Shown: positions 19,283-28,679, numbered from the stretch's first letter. The stretch: DNA of 64,000 nt from Rhodospirillaceae bacterium (GCA_040219235.1 JAVJSV010000007.1:1-64000), one strand, 5' to 3'. Numbers and translations: made by a program. Notes: a model not told the origin generated them from the sequence alone.

Positions 19283-21091
19283 ATGAAACGTATTATACTA
19301 ATTCTAGGTGGTGCCTTTGTCGTTGTCGTCGCAGGTGTTTTCATTGTCTTAGCAACGCTCGACATCAACCAGTATAAAGGTTTGATTCAGGATCAAGTTG
19401 CCGCGGCGACGGGTCGTACGCTCACCATCGACGGTGATCTTAAACTCGCCATATCCCTAAACCCTGCAATCCAGTTGAACGGTGTGCGTTTCCAAAATGC
19501 AGAGTGGGGCTCCCGCCCGGATATGGCCGTGATCGAGCGCATTGAGGCATCGGTTCCTCTGATTCCACTGCTCTCCGGCAGGGTTGAAGTGACGCGTCTG
19601 GCGCTTGTGAAGCCGGATATTTTATTAGAGCGCAATGCAGACGGACGCGCCAACTGGGACTTTAGCAGTGCAGAAACAGCTGCCGATGCGGAAGCAGAAG
19701 CGACCGCTCTCGCCATTTCAGCGATTGAGGTTGATGACGCCGTATTCTCCTTTAATGACGCCCAGGCGAATTCTAAAATCAGTGCCGCGCTGGAAAGACT
19801 GAGGATCAACATCACCGGCGACCTCCTCGCACCGGTCATTCAGAAAATTGATCTTGAGAATCTCGCCGCCAGCATGGCGAGCGATTCAGGGGAAGACACG
19901 TCCATTGTTGTCGCTTTCCTAACCGTTGATGCCACTTCAAGCGGTGCGGACCTGTCCCTTGAGTCAATCGCCGCCGGACAAAATATAACGGCGGATGGCA
20001 CCATCGGCCCCCTCGGTCGGCTGGTCGCGATGGAAGGTGTGTTTCCGGCCAAGCTGGCGCTTTCACTGGGTGAGTTCGACTTCGACACGGATCTCAACGT
20101 CGATTTGTCTGCCGCGCGACCCAAAATATCTGGCTCAATCACCTCAGAGACGCTTGATCTCACAAAGCTGCCGCCCACGGAAGACGTGGCGTCGGCCAAG
20201 CTGTTCCCGTCCGACCCCATCCCCATGGACGGTCTCAAAGCCGTGGACGTGGATTTGGATATACAGGTGGCGCGTCTGATCCTGCAGAAATCGCTGGCCC
20301 TTACGAATTTAAAGACCAACATCAAACTGGTTGATGGCCGCTTAGAGCAAAGCCAAACGGCTGAGATTGCCGGGGGCACGCTTGAGTCAGATATTCAGTT
20401 CACCGCGCCGTCCGGTGTTGTGATAATCAGTTCAAATGGCACGGGCATCTCTGCCGAGCGTATTGCCAAAGATTTGGAAGCTACCGACATCATTACTCAA
20501 GGTTTGCTTGATTATGAGCTGTCGTTAAACGGCCGGGGGCTAAGTGTTGCCGCCCTCATGGCGAGCCTTGATGGATCAGTGATCGGCGGCATGGGCGAAG
20601 CCCGCATTCGCAACGACGCGATCAATTTGGCAGGTGCAGACTTCATCTCTCAGCTGATTTCCAACATAAACCCCTTTATGGCCCAGGAAGACTTCACTGT
20701 TGCTCAATGTGCTGTGGTCAACTTACAGGTACAAGACGGAATAGCGCGCACAGACAAAGGCATCGCATTTGTGTCAGACCGGATTGAAGTCACGTCTTCG
20801 GGCAGCATCAATCTGGCCGACGAAAAAATAGATCTCAACATACGGCCAAAGGCCAAAGAGGGGCTAGGCGTTGGCATGGGTAAGCTCACCCAAGTCGTTA
20901 AGATCAGCGGTTCGCTCTCAAATCCGGGCATCGGTTTCGATGCGGCGGGCGCGGTCAGGTCTCTGGGCTCCATAGCGGGTGCTTTTGCGACCGGCGGGGC
21001 CTCCTTGTTGGCTGAAGGCGCCCTGGAAAGAGGTCAAAGTGCCGGCGATACCTGTCAGGCAGCGCGGACGTGGCATCTTGCTGGGAACTGA
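19283..21091 (+). CDS. AsmA family protein
   Basis: AsmA-like proteins are inner-membrane-anchored, periplasmic beta-rich proteins implicated in lipid transport to the outer membrane. The 602-residue product has an N-terminal membrane segment (about 4-25) followed by the AsmA start DINQYKGLIQDQVAAATGRTLTI, and ends with the C-terminal module GSINLADEKIDLNIRPKAKEGLG and GSLSNPGIGFDAAGAVRSLGSI. GTG/ATG start at 19283 follows AAGAGGC. Its last 53 bases overlap the ATP12-type gene. Confidence 0.88.
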   Translation: MKRIILILGGAFVVVVAGVFIVLATLDINQYKGLIQDQVAAATGRTLTIDGDLKLAISLNPAIQLNGVRFQNAEWGSRPDMAVIERIEASVPLIPLLSGRVEVTRLALVKPDILLERNADGRANWDFSSAETAADAEAEATALAISAIEVDDAVFSFNDAQANSKISAALERLRINITGDLLAPVIQKIDLENLAASMASDSGEDTSIVVAFLTVDATSSGADLSLESIAAGQNITADGTIGPLGRLVAMEGVFPAKLALSLGEFDFDTDLNVDLSAARPKISGSITSETLDLTKLPPTEDVASAKLFPSDPIPMDGLKAVDVDLDIQVARLILQKSLALTNLKTNIKLVDGRLEQSQTAEIAGGTLESDIQFTAPSGVVIISSNGTGISAERIAKDLEATDIITQGLLDYELSLNGRGLSVAALMASLDGSVIGGMGEARIRNDAINLAGADFISQLISNINPFMAQEDFTVAQCAVVNLQVQDGIARTDKGIAFVSDRIEVTSSGSINLADEKIDLNIRPKAKEGLGVGMGKLTQVVKISGSLSNPGIGFDAAGAVRSLGSIAGAFATGGASLLAEGALERGQSAGDTCQAARTWHLAGN

Positions 21092-21821
21092 TCAGCAGCC
21101 GGTAAGACTGCCAAAACAAGAAACCCGCCGGAAACGAGTCTACAAGACGGTTGCTATCACTGAGGAAAATGGAAGCTATTTTCTCCTGCTTGATGGCCGG
21201 GTGCTTCATACGCCCCTGCGGGCAAAGCTTATCACTCCATTTAAATCTCTAGCCGAAGAGGTTGCGTCTGAATGGGATGCGCAGGTGGAGTATATTGACC
21301 CCGCGACCATGCCGCTGACGAAGTTACTCAATACCTGCGTTGATCGCGTTTCTTCCAACCCTGAACAAATCGTAGATGGTTTGCTTCAGTATGTTGATAC
21401 AGACTTGCTCTGTTATCGGGCAGAGGGACCGGAGACACTTGTCGAGCGGCAGTGTAAAGTTTGGCAGCCTGTGCTGGACTGGCTTTCAGCAACGCACGGC
21501 ATTTCACTGCCCGTTGTGCAGGGCATTATACCAACAGCCTATCCACCGGAAATTAAGTCCCAAATGGGTGCCTTGATGTTGTCCTTCCAGGCGCCAGCGT
21601 TGACAGCCGTCCAGGGCGTGGCCTCACTCACGTCATCTTTGTCTCTGGCGTTGGCGATGGTTGGTGGCCGCCTCTCAGGTGCGGAAGTTGCGGCTGCGGC
21701 CAACTTAGATGAAACGTGGCAAATGGAACGCTGGGGCGAAGACAAAGAGTCGCGTGATCGTCTCAACCGCTTGCAGTCGGACGTTTTTGCGGTCGAGCGC
21801 TTTTTGGTATTGCAGCGTTAG
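21039..21821 (+). CDS. ATP12-family F1-ATPase assembly chaperone
   Basis: ATP12 chaperones the alpha subunit during F1-ATPase assembly in mitochondria and alphaproteobacteria. The motifs RVYKTVAITEENGSYFLLLDGR, TPLRAKLITPFKSLAEEVASEW and DTDLLCYRA define the family. The start is uncertain: GTG 21039 has AAAGAGG 5 bases upstream and gives 260 residues but overlaps asmA by 53 bases; TTG 21078 would still overlap, and a start at 20979 is longest. It ends 3 bases from the convergent yciB gene. Confidence 0.88.
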   Translation: MPAIPVRQRGRGILLGTDQQPVRLPKQETRRKRVYKTVAITEENGSYFLLLDGRVLHTPLRAKLITPFKSLAEEVASEWDAQVEYIDPATMPLTKLLNTCVDRVSSNPEQIVDGLLQYVDTDLLCYRAEGPETLVERQCKVWQPVLDWLSATHGISLPVVQGIIPTAYPPEIKSQMGALMLSFQAPALTAVQGVASLTSSLSLALAMVGGRLSGAEVAAAANLDETWQMERWGEDKESRDRLNRLQSDVFAVERFLVLQR

Positions 21822-21824
21822 GGT

Positions 21825-22403
21825 TTAGCTGTTGCTGTCAGGGTCTTTTTTTATAGGCTCACTTGAAGCCTCAATCGTATGCTTCATGATCACTGGCACC
21901 AGCGCAAAGCTGAAAACCAAAGTCAGCGGCATAACCCCAAAGACTTTGAAAGACACCCATGTGTCTGTTGAAACGGTCCGCCACACCACTTCGTTCAATA
22001 TCGCCAGAAACACAAAAAAGCCGGTCCAGGCTTTGGTCATGATCAGCCATCCCTGATCCGTCATATTTAAGGCAGAGTCTAATACGATTTTGAGAAACAA
22101 ACGCCCCGTTAAAAGGCCAAAGGCGAGGATGGTGGCGAATAGTAAATTAACAATGGTGGGTTTGACCTTGATAAAGGTTTCATTCTGAAGCCACAGGGTT
22201 AGCCCGCCAAAAATCAGCACGAACACGGCCGTAACCAGCGGCATGGTCGGGATCGTCTTATTCAGGCTGTACGAGACGCCCAAGGCAAAGACAATCGCGA
22301 CCATAAACGCCAGGGTGGCGTTAAAGATGCCAAATTGTGCGTTGGTCAGAAAGAAGACGACCAAAGGGCCGATTTCCAGGACGAGCTTCAAAATTGGGTT
22401 CAT
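21825..22403 (-). CDS. yciB: Inner membrane-spanning protein YciB (septation protein A)
   Basis: YciB/IspZ is a small inner-membrane protein linked to septation and envelope integrity. The 192-residue product has about five hydrophobic segments and the family sequence EIGPLVVFFLTNAQFGIFNAT near the start and NEVVWRTVSTDTWVSFKVFGVMPLTLVF later. It is convergent with the ATP12-type gene. The 199-base gap up to pccB (22404-22602) must hold both divergent promoters. Confidence 0.93.
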   Translation of the reverse strand: MNPILKLVLEIGPLVVFFLTNAQFGIFNATLAFMVAIVFALGVSYSLNKTIPTMPLVTAVFVLIFGGLTLWLQNETFIKVKPTIVNLLFATILAFGLLTGRLFLKIVLDSALNMTDQGWLIMTKAWTGFFVFLAILNEVVWRTVSTDTWVSFKVFGVMPLTLVFSFALVPVIMKHTIEASSEPIKKDPDSNS

Positions 22404-22602
22404 ATGCAGGTGTATACGGAGGGTTGGGCGGTTTTGTCCATGTATGTCCTCATATCTCTGTGCTTTTTCGTCATGAAAGTGCTTTCGGTCCTATTCTTTC
22501 TGTCATTTTTTCGTTTCCCAAGGCGTCCATTATGCTATCCCCTAGGGCGTCAAGAAACCGTAATCAGCCGCTTCAGAGCTGATGACCGGCAGAGGGGACC
22601 AA
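22404..22602. other. Divergent intergenic region yciB/pccB
   Basis: This stretch separates the minus-strand yciB from the plus-strand pccB and so should carry two promoters. I find no clear -35/-10 pair, terminator or repeat. Open frames crossing it (for example 22335-22610) run antisense into yciB, lack family motifs and have no credible ribosome-binding site. Confidence 0.4.
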
Positions 22603-24135
22603 ATGACTGAAATAATCCAGAAACTCGAAGAAAAACGCGCTCAGGCCCGCCTTGGGGGCGGCCAACAGCGTATTGATACGCAACATAGCAAGGGGAAATT
22701 GACCGCGCGTGAGCGCATAGAGATTCTCTTTGACGAGGGATCCTTCGAAGAATGGGATATGTTCGTCGAGCACCGGTGTGTTGATTTCGGGATGGCTGAA
22801 CAAAAGGTTCCTGGAGATGGCGTGATCACGGGCTATGGCACAGTTAATGGTCGCCCTGTGTTTGTCTTCAGCCAAGACTTTACAGTCTTTGGCGGATCAC
22901 TTTCCGAATCACATGCGAACAAGATTCTCAAAGTGATGGAAAAGGCGGTTCAGGTTGGAGCGCCTGTTATCGGCCTGAACGATTCTGGCGGCGCGCGCAT
23001 TCAAGAAGGGGTTGCGTCCCTTGCTGGGTATGCGGATGTGTTTCATCAAAACGTTTTGGCGTCCGGTGTCGTCCCGCAGATTTCGATGGTCATGGGGCCG
23101 TGTGCCGGCGGGGCGGTGTATTCCCCCGCGATTACCGATTTTATCTTTATGGTCAAAGACACTTCTTACATGTTCGTCACCGGCCCGGATGTGGTCAAGA
23201 CCGTGACACATGAGACCGTGACCCAGGAAGAACTCGGTGGCGCTATGACGCATGCCTCAAAATCTGGCGTCGCTGATGGGGCGTTCGAGAATGACATTGA
23301 AGCCCTGTTGCAACTTCGCCGGCTGTTGGACTTTCTGCCTCTGAACAACAAAGAAAAACCACCAACGATCCCGTGCGATGATCCACCAACGCGAGAAGAT
23401 TTCTCTTTGGATACGTTGGTGCCGGACAGCGCCAATAAGCCCTATGACATGAAAGAGTTGATCACGAAGGTGGTCGATGAAGGCGATTTCTTTGAAATTG
23501 GAGAGCATTACGCCAAGAACATGATCATCGGCTTCGGCCGCATGGAAGGCCGGCCTGTTGGCATCGTTGCTAATCAGCCAATGGTCTTGGCAGGGTGCTT
23601 AGACATTGAATCCAGCCGCAAGGCAGCCCGCTTTGTGCGCTTCTGTGATTGTTTCAATATACCAATCCTGACGTTTGTCGATGTCCCTGGATTTATGCCG
23701 GGAACCGATCAAGAGTTCGGCGGCATTATCAAGCATGGGGCAAAACTGTTGTACGCTTTCGCTGAAGCGACGGTGCCCAAAATCACAGTTATTACGCGTA
23801 AGGCTTATGGTGGTGCCTACGACGTGATGAGCTCGAAACATATCGGCGGCGACGTTAACTTTGCTTGGCCAACGGCTGAGATTGCTGTGATGGGGGCAAA
23901 GGGGGCGGTGGAAATTATCTTCCGTCAGGATATCGGTGATACCAAAAAAATCGCCGCCCGTACCAAAGAGTATGAAGAGAATTTTGCCAATCCGTTTAGG
24001 GCCGCCAATCTTGGCTTCATTGATGACGTGATCATGCCCCATGGCACACGCCGTCGCGTCTGTAATGCGCTGGCAATGCTGCGCACCAAGGACGTTAAGA
24101 ACCCCTGGAAAAAACACGGCAATATCCCGCTGTAA
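22603..24135 (+). CDS. pccB: Propionyl-CoA carboxylase beta (carboxyltransferase) subunit
   Basis: This subunit transfers carboxyl from biotin to propionyl-CoA, giving methylmalonyl-CoA. ATG 22603, 5 bases after AGAGGGG, gives 510 residues, the usual PccB length; an ATG at 22582 adds 7 residues. Motifs include [20 protein letters not shown], the acyl-CoA site [20 protein letters not shown] and the carboxybiotin site [23 protein letters not shown] in order, and the [17 protein letters not shown] region. Paired with pccA 42 bases downstream. Confidence 0.94.
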   Translation: MTEIIQKLEEKRAQARLGGGQQRIDTQHSKGKLTARERIEILFDEGSFEEWDMFVEHRCVDFGMAEQKVPGDGVITGYGTVNGRPVFVFSQDFTVFGGSLSESHANKILKVMEKAVQVGAPVIGLNDSGGARIQEGVASLAGYADVFHQNVLASGVVPQISMVMGPCAGGAVYSPAITDFIFMVKDTSYMFVTGPDVVKTVTHETVTQEELGGAMTHASKSGVADGAFENDIEALLQLRRLLDFLPLNNKEKPPTIPCDDPPTREDFSLDTLVPDSANKPYDMKELITKVVDEGDFFEIGEHYAKNMIIGFGRMEGRPVGIVANQPMVLAGCLDIESSRKAARFVRFCDCFNIPILTFVDVPGFMPGTDQEFGGIIKHGAKLLYAFAEATVPKITVITRKAYGGAYDVMSSKHIGGDVNFAWPTAEIAVMGAKGAVEIIFRQDIGDTKKIAARTKEYEENFANPFRAANLGFIDDVIMPHGTRRRVCNALAMLRTKDVKNPWKKHGNIPL

Positions 24136-24177
24136 AAAAAAGCGCGCAAAAAAAGTCTAAGGACGGGACGTAAGCAT

Positions 24178-26175
24178 ATGTTCGATAAAATTCTGATTGC
24201 AAACCGTGGCGAGATTGCCTGCCGCGTGATCAAAACAGCCCGTAAAATGGGCATCAAAACAGTCGCCGTTTATTCTGACGCCGACAAAGAAGCGTTGCAT
24301 GTCAAGATGGCCGATGAGGCTGTCCGCATCGGTGAAGCGGCGTCGGCTAAAAGTTATCTGAAAGCGGATCGCATCATTCGCGCTTGTAAAAAGACTAAGG
24401 CTCAAGCCGTGCATCCTGGTTATGGCTTTTTATCTGAGAATAAGGATTTCCAAAAAGCTTTGGAAAAAGCAGGTATCGTATTCATTGGCCCGAATGCCAA
24501 AGCCATTGAAGCCATGGGTGACAAAATCACATCGAAGAAGCTGGCGGATAAAGCCGGTGTGTCAACGGTGCCGGGCTTTATGGGTATCATTAAAGATACC
24601 GACGAAGCCGTAAAAATAGCGCGCGATATTGGCTATCCTGTCATGCTGAAAGCCTCTGCCGGTGGCGGTGGCAAGGGGATGCGCATTGCCCACAACGATG
24701 AAGAAGCCCGCGAAGGATTCGAGCGCGCCACATCCGAGGCGATTTCGTCCTTCGGCGATGACCGCGTTTTTATTGAAAAATTCATCGAACAGCCGCGTCA
24801 TATTGAAATTCAGGTCTTGGCCGATGGTCACGGCAATTGCATTTACGTGGGTGAGCGTGAGTGTTCCATCCAGCGCCGTCATCAGAAGGTCATTGAAGAA
24901 GCCCCGAGCCCCTTTATCGACGAAAAAACCCGCAAGGCGATGGGCAAGCAGGCCGTAACCTTGGCCAAGGCGGTTGATTACATTTCGGCTGGCACCGTCG
25001 AGTTCATTGTTGATGCCAAACGGAATTTCTACTTTTTGGAAATGAATACGCGGCTGCAAGTGGAGCATCCGGTCACCGAGCTTGTCACCGGACTTGACCT
25101 GGTCGAGTGGATGATCCGTGTTGCCGACGGCGAAAAGCTGACCGTTAAACAATCCGACATTAAGTTGAACGGCTGGGCCATGGAAAGCCGGGTCTATGCT
25201 GAAGACCCGTACCGCAACTTCTTGCCCTCAACAGGCCGTCTGGTCAGTTACCGCACACCCGAAGAAAGCAAGAATGTTCGGGTGGACACCGGCGTTTATG
25301 AAGGCGGCGAAATTTCGATGTTCTACGATCCCATGGTGGCCAAGCTGTGCACCTGGGGTAAAACGCGCAACGAAGCCATCGCGCATATGCGCGGTGCACT
25401 TGACCGCTATTATATTCGCGGCATCAGCCACAACATTCCGTTTCTGGCGTCTGTCATGTCTAAGAAACGGTTTGTGGACGGCAACCTCACCACCAACTTT
25501 ATCGCTGAAGAATACCCCGATGGCTTCTCAGATGCAGATTTGCCGCCCGATGATCCGACAGGCTTGATTGCCGTCTCTGCTCTGATCCATCGCGCCTATT
25601 CCTCGCGTGCCGCTCATATCAGTGGCCGCCTTAAAGGGCATGAAAAATCGGTCTCCAACAATTGGGTTGTCGATATCGCGGGCAAGCAGGTCAATGTGGT
25701 TACGCAGGTTCCAGACGATGTGAGTGGTATAAACGGGACCGTTAAAATTGGCCGCAAGAAAATCGAAATTGCCAGCGCCTGGAGCTTTGGTGAGCCCTTA
25801 TTCATCGGCAAGGTTGATGGCAAGGAGGTTTGTATCCAGGTCGACCGCGCGGGCATTGGTTATCGGTTGTTCCACAACGGTGCGCAAGTTGTCGCAACGG
25901 TCTACACGGCACGTGAGGCAGAACTTGCAAGTCTGATGCCTGTCAAAGTCGCGCCTGATATGTCTAAATTCCTGTTATCCCCGATGCCGGGACTGTTGGT
26001 GTCGGTTGAGGTCGCTGTGGGCCAAGAGGTCAAGGCGGGCGAGAAACTTGCCATTGTTGAAGCCATGAAGATGGAAAACGTCCTCAAAGCGGACCGCGAT
26101 GGTGTTGTCAAAGAAATCCCCCAAAAAACCGGGTCTTCCTTATCCGTTGATCAAGTGATCATGGAGTTTGAATAA
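24178..26175 (+). CDS. pccA: Propionyl-CoA carboxylase alpha (biotin carboxylase/carrier) subunit
   Basis: The alpha subunit carboxylates its own biotin with ATP and bicarbonate. The 665-residue protein has a biotin carboxylase N-domain (FDKILIANRGEIACRVI), an ATP-grasp domain with ASAGGGGKGMRIA and EMNTRLQVEHPVTE, a linker (BT) domain, and a biotinyl carrier domain near the end with the biotinylation site EAMKMEN. ATG 24178 follows AAGGACGGG. With pccB it forms a complete enzyme, so propionyl-CoA should feed the methylmalonyl-CoA route. Methylcrotonyl-CoA carboxylase is a less likely alternative. Confidence 0.93.
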   Translation: MFDKILIANRGEIACRVIKTARKMGIKTVAVYSDADKEALHVKMADEAVRIGEAASAKSYLKADRIIRACKKTKAQAVHPGYGFLSENKDFQKALEKAGIVFIGPNAKAIEAMGDKITSKKLADKAGVSTVPGFMGIIKDTDEAVKIARDIGYPVMLKASAGGGGKGMRIAHNDEEAREGFERATSEAISSFGDDRVFIEKFIEQPRHIEIQVLADGHGNCIYVGERECSIQRRHQKVIEEAPSPFIDEKTRKAMGKQAVTLAKAVDYISAGTVEFIVDAKRNFYFLEMNTRLQVEHPVTELVTGLDLVEWMIRVADGEKLTVKQSDIKLNGWAMESRVYAEDPYRNFLPSTGRLVSYRTPEESKNVRVDTGVYEGGEISMFYDPMVAKLCTWGKTRNEAIAHMRGALDRYYIRGISHNIPFLASVMSKKRFVDGNLTTNFIAEEYPDGFSDADLPPDDPTGLIAVSALIHRAYSSRAAHISGRLKGHEKSVSNNWVVDIAGKQVNVVTQVPDDVSGINGTVKIGRKKIEIASAWSFGEPLFIGKVDGKEVCIQVDRAGIGYRLFHNGAQVVATVYTAREAELASLMPVKVAPDMSKFLLSPMPGLLVSVEVAVGQEVKAGEKLAIVEAMKMENVLKADRDGVVKEIPQKTGSSLSVDQVIMEFE

Positions 26176-26220
26176 GCGGGATCTCATAAACCGGGTTTCA
26201 TAAACGGAGTCTGAGGCAGT

Positions 26221-26559
26221 ATGGCACTCCCAGATAATGTCACGACCGTTGGGCTGCGTGTGTCCGGTCGGGTCCAGGGAGTCTGGTATCGGGGCTGGAC
26301 GGTCAAAAAGGCGCGCGCCTTGGGGTTGTCCGGCTGGGTGCGCAATGTCACTGACGGCACAGTCGAAGTCCTTGTGAATGGCCCAAAAGCCAGTGTCGAC
26401 GATATGATCAAAGCCTGTCATGACGGGCCGCCCGCAGCCAAGGTAGACAAGGTTGAGGTGACCGTGGTCGATCCGCCGGGGAAGGGGGGTGCTTTTCCAA
26501 CCACCGGTTTTGAGCAGCTTGGCACCTTTGATCCCAGCGAAATGCCGGACATGAGTTAA
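26221..26559 (+). CDS. acyP: Acylphosphatase
   Basis: Acylphosphatases hydrolyse carboxyl-phosphate bonds. The 112-residue protein has VSGRVQGVWYRGWT, which holds the phosphate-binding loop and catalytic Arg, and GWVRNVTDGTVEVLVNGP with the catalytic Asn. A tail of about 20 residues after the usual 90-residue domain is Pro/Gly-rich and unremarkable. It follows pccA by 45 bases and may share its transcript. Confidence 0.92.
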   Translation: MALPDNVTTVGLRVSGRVQGVWYRGWTVKKARALGLSGWVRNVTDGTVEVLVNGPKASVDDMIKACHDGPPAAKVDKVEVTVVDPPGKGGAFPTTGFEQLGTFDPSEMPDMS

Positions 26560-26586
26560 GTGCTACCTGCCTGAACCAGCGCAGCC

Positions 26587-26805
26587 TCATTTCATCTCAT
26601 TAATATCCTCAAAGCACAGCAGGTCAGCCGGCTGGCACTCTAAAATGCCGCATATTTTTTCCAGCGTGGAAAACCGTATGCCTTTGACCTTGCCGGTGCG
26701 CAGCAAAGACATATTGGCTTCCGTGATACCTACGGCTTGGGCTAGGTCGCGGGCGGTCATGCGGCGGTCGGCGAGCAGTTTGTCCAGGGTGATGCGGATG
26801 GGCAT
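26587..26805 (-). CDS. Small XRE/Cro-family transcriptional regulator (YozG-like)
   Basis: The 72-residue protein is almost entirely a helix-turn-helix domain: DKLLADRRMTARDLAQAVGITEANMSLLRTGKVKGIRFSTLEKICGILECQPADLL spans it. The helix pair is around residues 17-38. Single-domain XRE proteins of this type usually lie beside a DUF2975 membrane protein, as here (12 bases downstream of that gene). It probably regulates the pair; see the palindrome at 27394-27412. Confidence 0.88.
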   Translation of the reverse strand: MPIRITLDKLLADRRMTARDLAQAVGITEANMSLLRTGKVKGIRFSTLEKICGILECQPADLLCFEDINEMK

Positions 26806-26817
26806 AACAGGTTCCGC

Positions 26818-27375
26818 TCACACGAAGGAGCGGTTTTCCTCCGCCAGTGCCGCCGCTTCGCCCATCACCCAGGCGATCACTAAAATCATCACACCGGCCA
26901 ATCCTATGAGCAGTTCAGTTGATCCAAACATCAAAATGAGGTGTCCCTGACCACCCGGAGTTTTTACGGTATCGAGCGATAATGCTAATGAAAAAAGGCC
27001 GATTCCGAGCGGTCGCACAATCACCGTCGATATAAGCGCAACGGCAACAAATTTTAGCTGGCGGGCCGCGTCCGCTGTGAACACCGCGCCCGTGGCATAT
27101 CCCATAAATAGGCGGCGTAACGCCCATAAGGCCCACAGTAAGGGAGCGGTTTGGACCATTACTGCGCCATACGCAGCCGTTCTGGCTAAAACAGATATGT
27201 CGTCTGCCTGCACGCCCATTTGTTGTGCGGCATTCTGCATGGCCAGAAACTTGACCCAGAAGAAGCATAAACCTGCCAGACCAATCGGAAAAACCACAGA
27301 TAAGATGCCACAGATAGCAGCAATAATCTGACTGACTTGCGTGATCCGGATGAGGCGGGGAGAGGGATGTGTCAT
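26818..27375 (-). CDS. DUF2975-type integral membrane protein
   Basis: The 185-residue product has four hydrophobic segments (roughly 12-35, 65-90, 110-135, 150-175) and a short charged C-terminus. Its pairing with the downstream YozG-like regulator is the basis for the DUF2975 call; the function is unknown. The gene order on the minus strand is membrane protein first, regulator second, so the two are likely co-transcribed from the region near 27394. Confidence 0.75.
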   Translation of the reverse strand: MTHPSPRLIRITQVSQIIAAICGILSVVFPIGLAGLCFFWVKFLAMQNAAQQMGVQADDISVLARTAAYGAVMVQTAPLLWALWALRRLFMGYATGAVFTADAARQLKFVAVALISTVIVRPLGIGLFSLALSLDTVKTPGGQGHLILMFGSTELLIGLAGVMILVIAWVMGEAAALAEENRSFV

Positions 27376-27393
27376 TTTCAGAAGCCCTATTTA

Positions 27394-27412
27394 ATTATTG
27401 TCTTACAATAAT
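27394..27412. promoter_or_regulatory. AT-rich palindrome, candidate operator
   Basis: ATTATTGT (27394-27401) and ACAATAAT (27405-27412) are perfect inverted repeats with a CTT spacer. The site is 19 bases upstream of the DUF2975 start on the minus strand and 22 bases before the lipoprotein start on the plus strand. A binding site for the neighbouring XRE regulator is a reasonable inference. Confidence 0.5.
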
Positions 27413-27433
27413 AATTATCGTAAAACAGAAAGT

Positions 27434-27658
27434 ATGTCCACGCGCAAATCCTCTTTCCGGCCCATATCCACCATATCTATGGTGATGTTCAGTTTGACCC
27501 TGCTCAGCGCCTGCGTTGATCCCCGGCAGGTTGTCGGCCAAGGCGTCAAAGACTGGTGTAAACGCGACGCCCACTGCGGTCGCCCAGGGTCTGACCCCTC
27601 CCAGGTGCCGACAGCTGTGCCGCCCAGCCGCGACAATCCCTCTGGCGCCCCCAGATAG
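27434..27658 (+). CDS. Small predicted lipoprotein
   Basis: From ATG 27434 the 74-residue product has a signal sequence MSTRKSSFRPISTISMVMFSLTL with lipobox LSAC at about residue 27, then a short mature part with two further Cys (DWCKRDAHCGRPG) and a Pro-rich end. I do not recognise a family. The frame extends upstream to a TTG at 27398 that falls inside the palindrome, which is less likely. It is divergent from the DUF2975 gene. The ribosome-binding site is weak, so confidence is moderate. Confidence 0.55.
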   Translation: MSTRKSSFRPISTISMVMFSLTLLSACVDPRQVVGQGVKDWCKRDAHCGRPGSDPSQVPTAVPPSRDNPSGAPR

Positions 27659-27778
27659 TCCGCCTCAGCCTTAACCGCTGTGCGAAACGTAAACATATCA
27701 CCGCATAGACGGCGGCCATTTCTTAAGGTCAGATAGGCTCAAGGATGATTTGAACTGTTTGAATAGAAGGATGAGTAA

Positions 27779-28648
27779 ATGTTTGATCAAGATCCGATTA
27801 TTGGCGGTCTGTCGCGCCGGGCGCTCCTTGGTGGCCTTGGCGGCGCCGGCCTTGTGGCAGCCAGCACACCTGCGCTGGCGGCTGGTCACACGCTCGATTT
27901 CAGCAATCGGAAGGATCAACTCACCGCACTGATCAAAATGCGGGCCTCCATGGATAATCGCATCGTTATGGGCGGCGTAAAGGGCTACTACTACGGCGTC
28001 GTGAACAACAGAATGACCCCGCTGTATGGCGTACTGGCTGGAACTCTGGCCACCTACAAGCAAGTCGACGAATGGAACTATGAAGGCTCATCGTTTGAAG
28101 TGGCCTATTTCACCGACTGGGAAACCGGCGAACTTCTGGAGACCTTTGATAACCCTTTTACTGGTGAAACCGTTGAGGTTCCTCAGACTCGCAGTGGTCC
28201 CAGCAAGCTCTTCTTAAGCCTAGAAGGCCGCCGCGCACCGTCAGACAACCCCGCGCTGGCTGGATTGGACATCAATCACCGCTTCATCACCCCCAGAAAT
28301 GACAATGGAACGGTTGTTTTAGTTGAGGAAATCCGGGTCGGTACGCCCGAAGAATTTCCAGGTCCATCCTTTCATTATAACGAAGTCACAACCTATCGTG
28401 CTCAAATGGCAGATGTTGCAAATCCAGACGTCAAGCTGGCCAACGAGTCCACCCATTTTAATGGCATCGTAAGTTGGCGGCCCTGGCTGAAGATGTCCGG
28501 CCATCCCGGGCATTTGTTCGGCACAGCCACAGGCGGACGTTTTGAAACCATTGAAGATTATCCGCCCTACTACGTGGAACTAACCAACAAACACCATCCT
28601 GATGTTTTCTCTGATCCGGCCGCCCTGCTGGCCTCTGCCGATCATTAA
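27779..28648 (+). CDS. Tat-type exported protein, DUF1838-like
   Basis: The 289-residue protein starts with a Tat-like signal peptide (LSRRALLGGLGGAGLVAASTPALA, cleavage near residue 35). The mature region is rich in Tyr, Trp and Gly with no catalytic motif I can name. Features such as WNYEGSSFEVAYFTDWETGELL and TTYRAQMADV resemble the DUF1838 family of unknown function; that match is from memory. Tat export suggests folding or cofactor loading in the cytoplasm. The next gene, a binding protein, starts 31 bases after its stop, so the two may be one unit. Confidence 0.7.
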   Translation: MFDQDPIIGGLSRRALLGGLGGAGLVAASTPALAAGHTLDFSNRKDQLTALIKMRASMDNRIVMGGVKGYYYGVVNNRMTPLYGVLAGTLATYKQVDEWNYEGSSFEVAYFTDWETGELLETFDNPFTGETVEVPQTRSGPSKLFLSLEGRRAPSDNPALAGLDINHRFITPRNDNGTVVLVEEIRVGTPEEFPGPSFHYNEVTTYRAQMADVANPDVKLANESTHFNGIVSWRPWLKMSGHPGHLFGTATGGRFETIEDYPPYYVELTNKHHPDVFSDPAALLASADH

Positions 28649-28679
28649 GCTACCCTCCATTCAGGACCTCGGAGGTTTT

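Noticed and set aside
22243-22610. Plus-strand open frames of 77 to 91 residues over yciB and its upstream gap
   Set aside because: They are antisense to or beyond a well-supported gene, lack motifs and have no ribosome-binding site. The pccB start is better supported.
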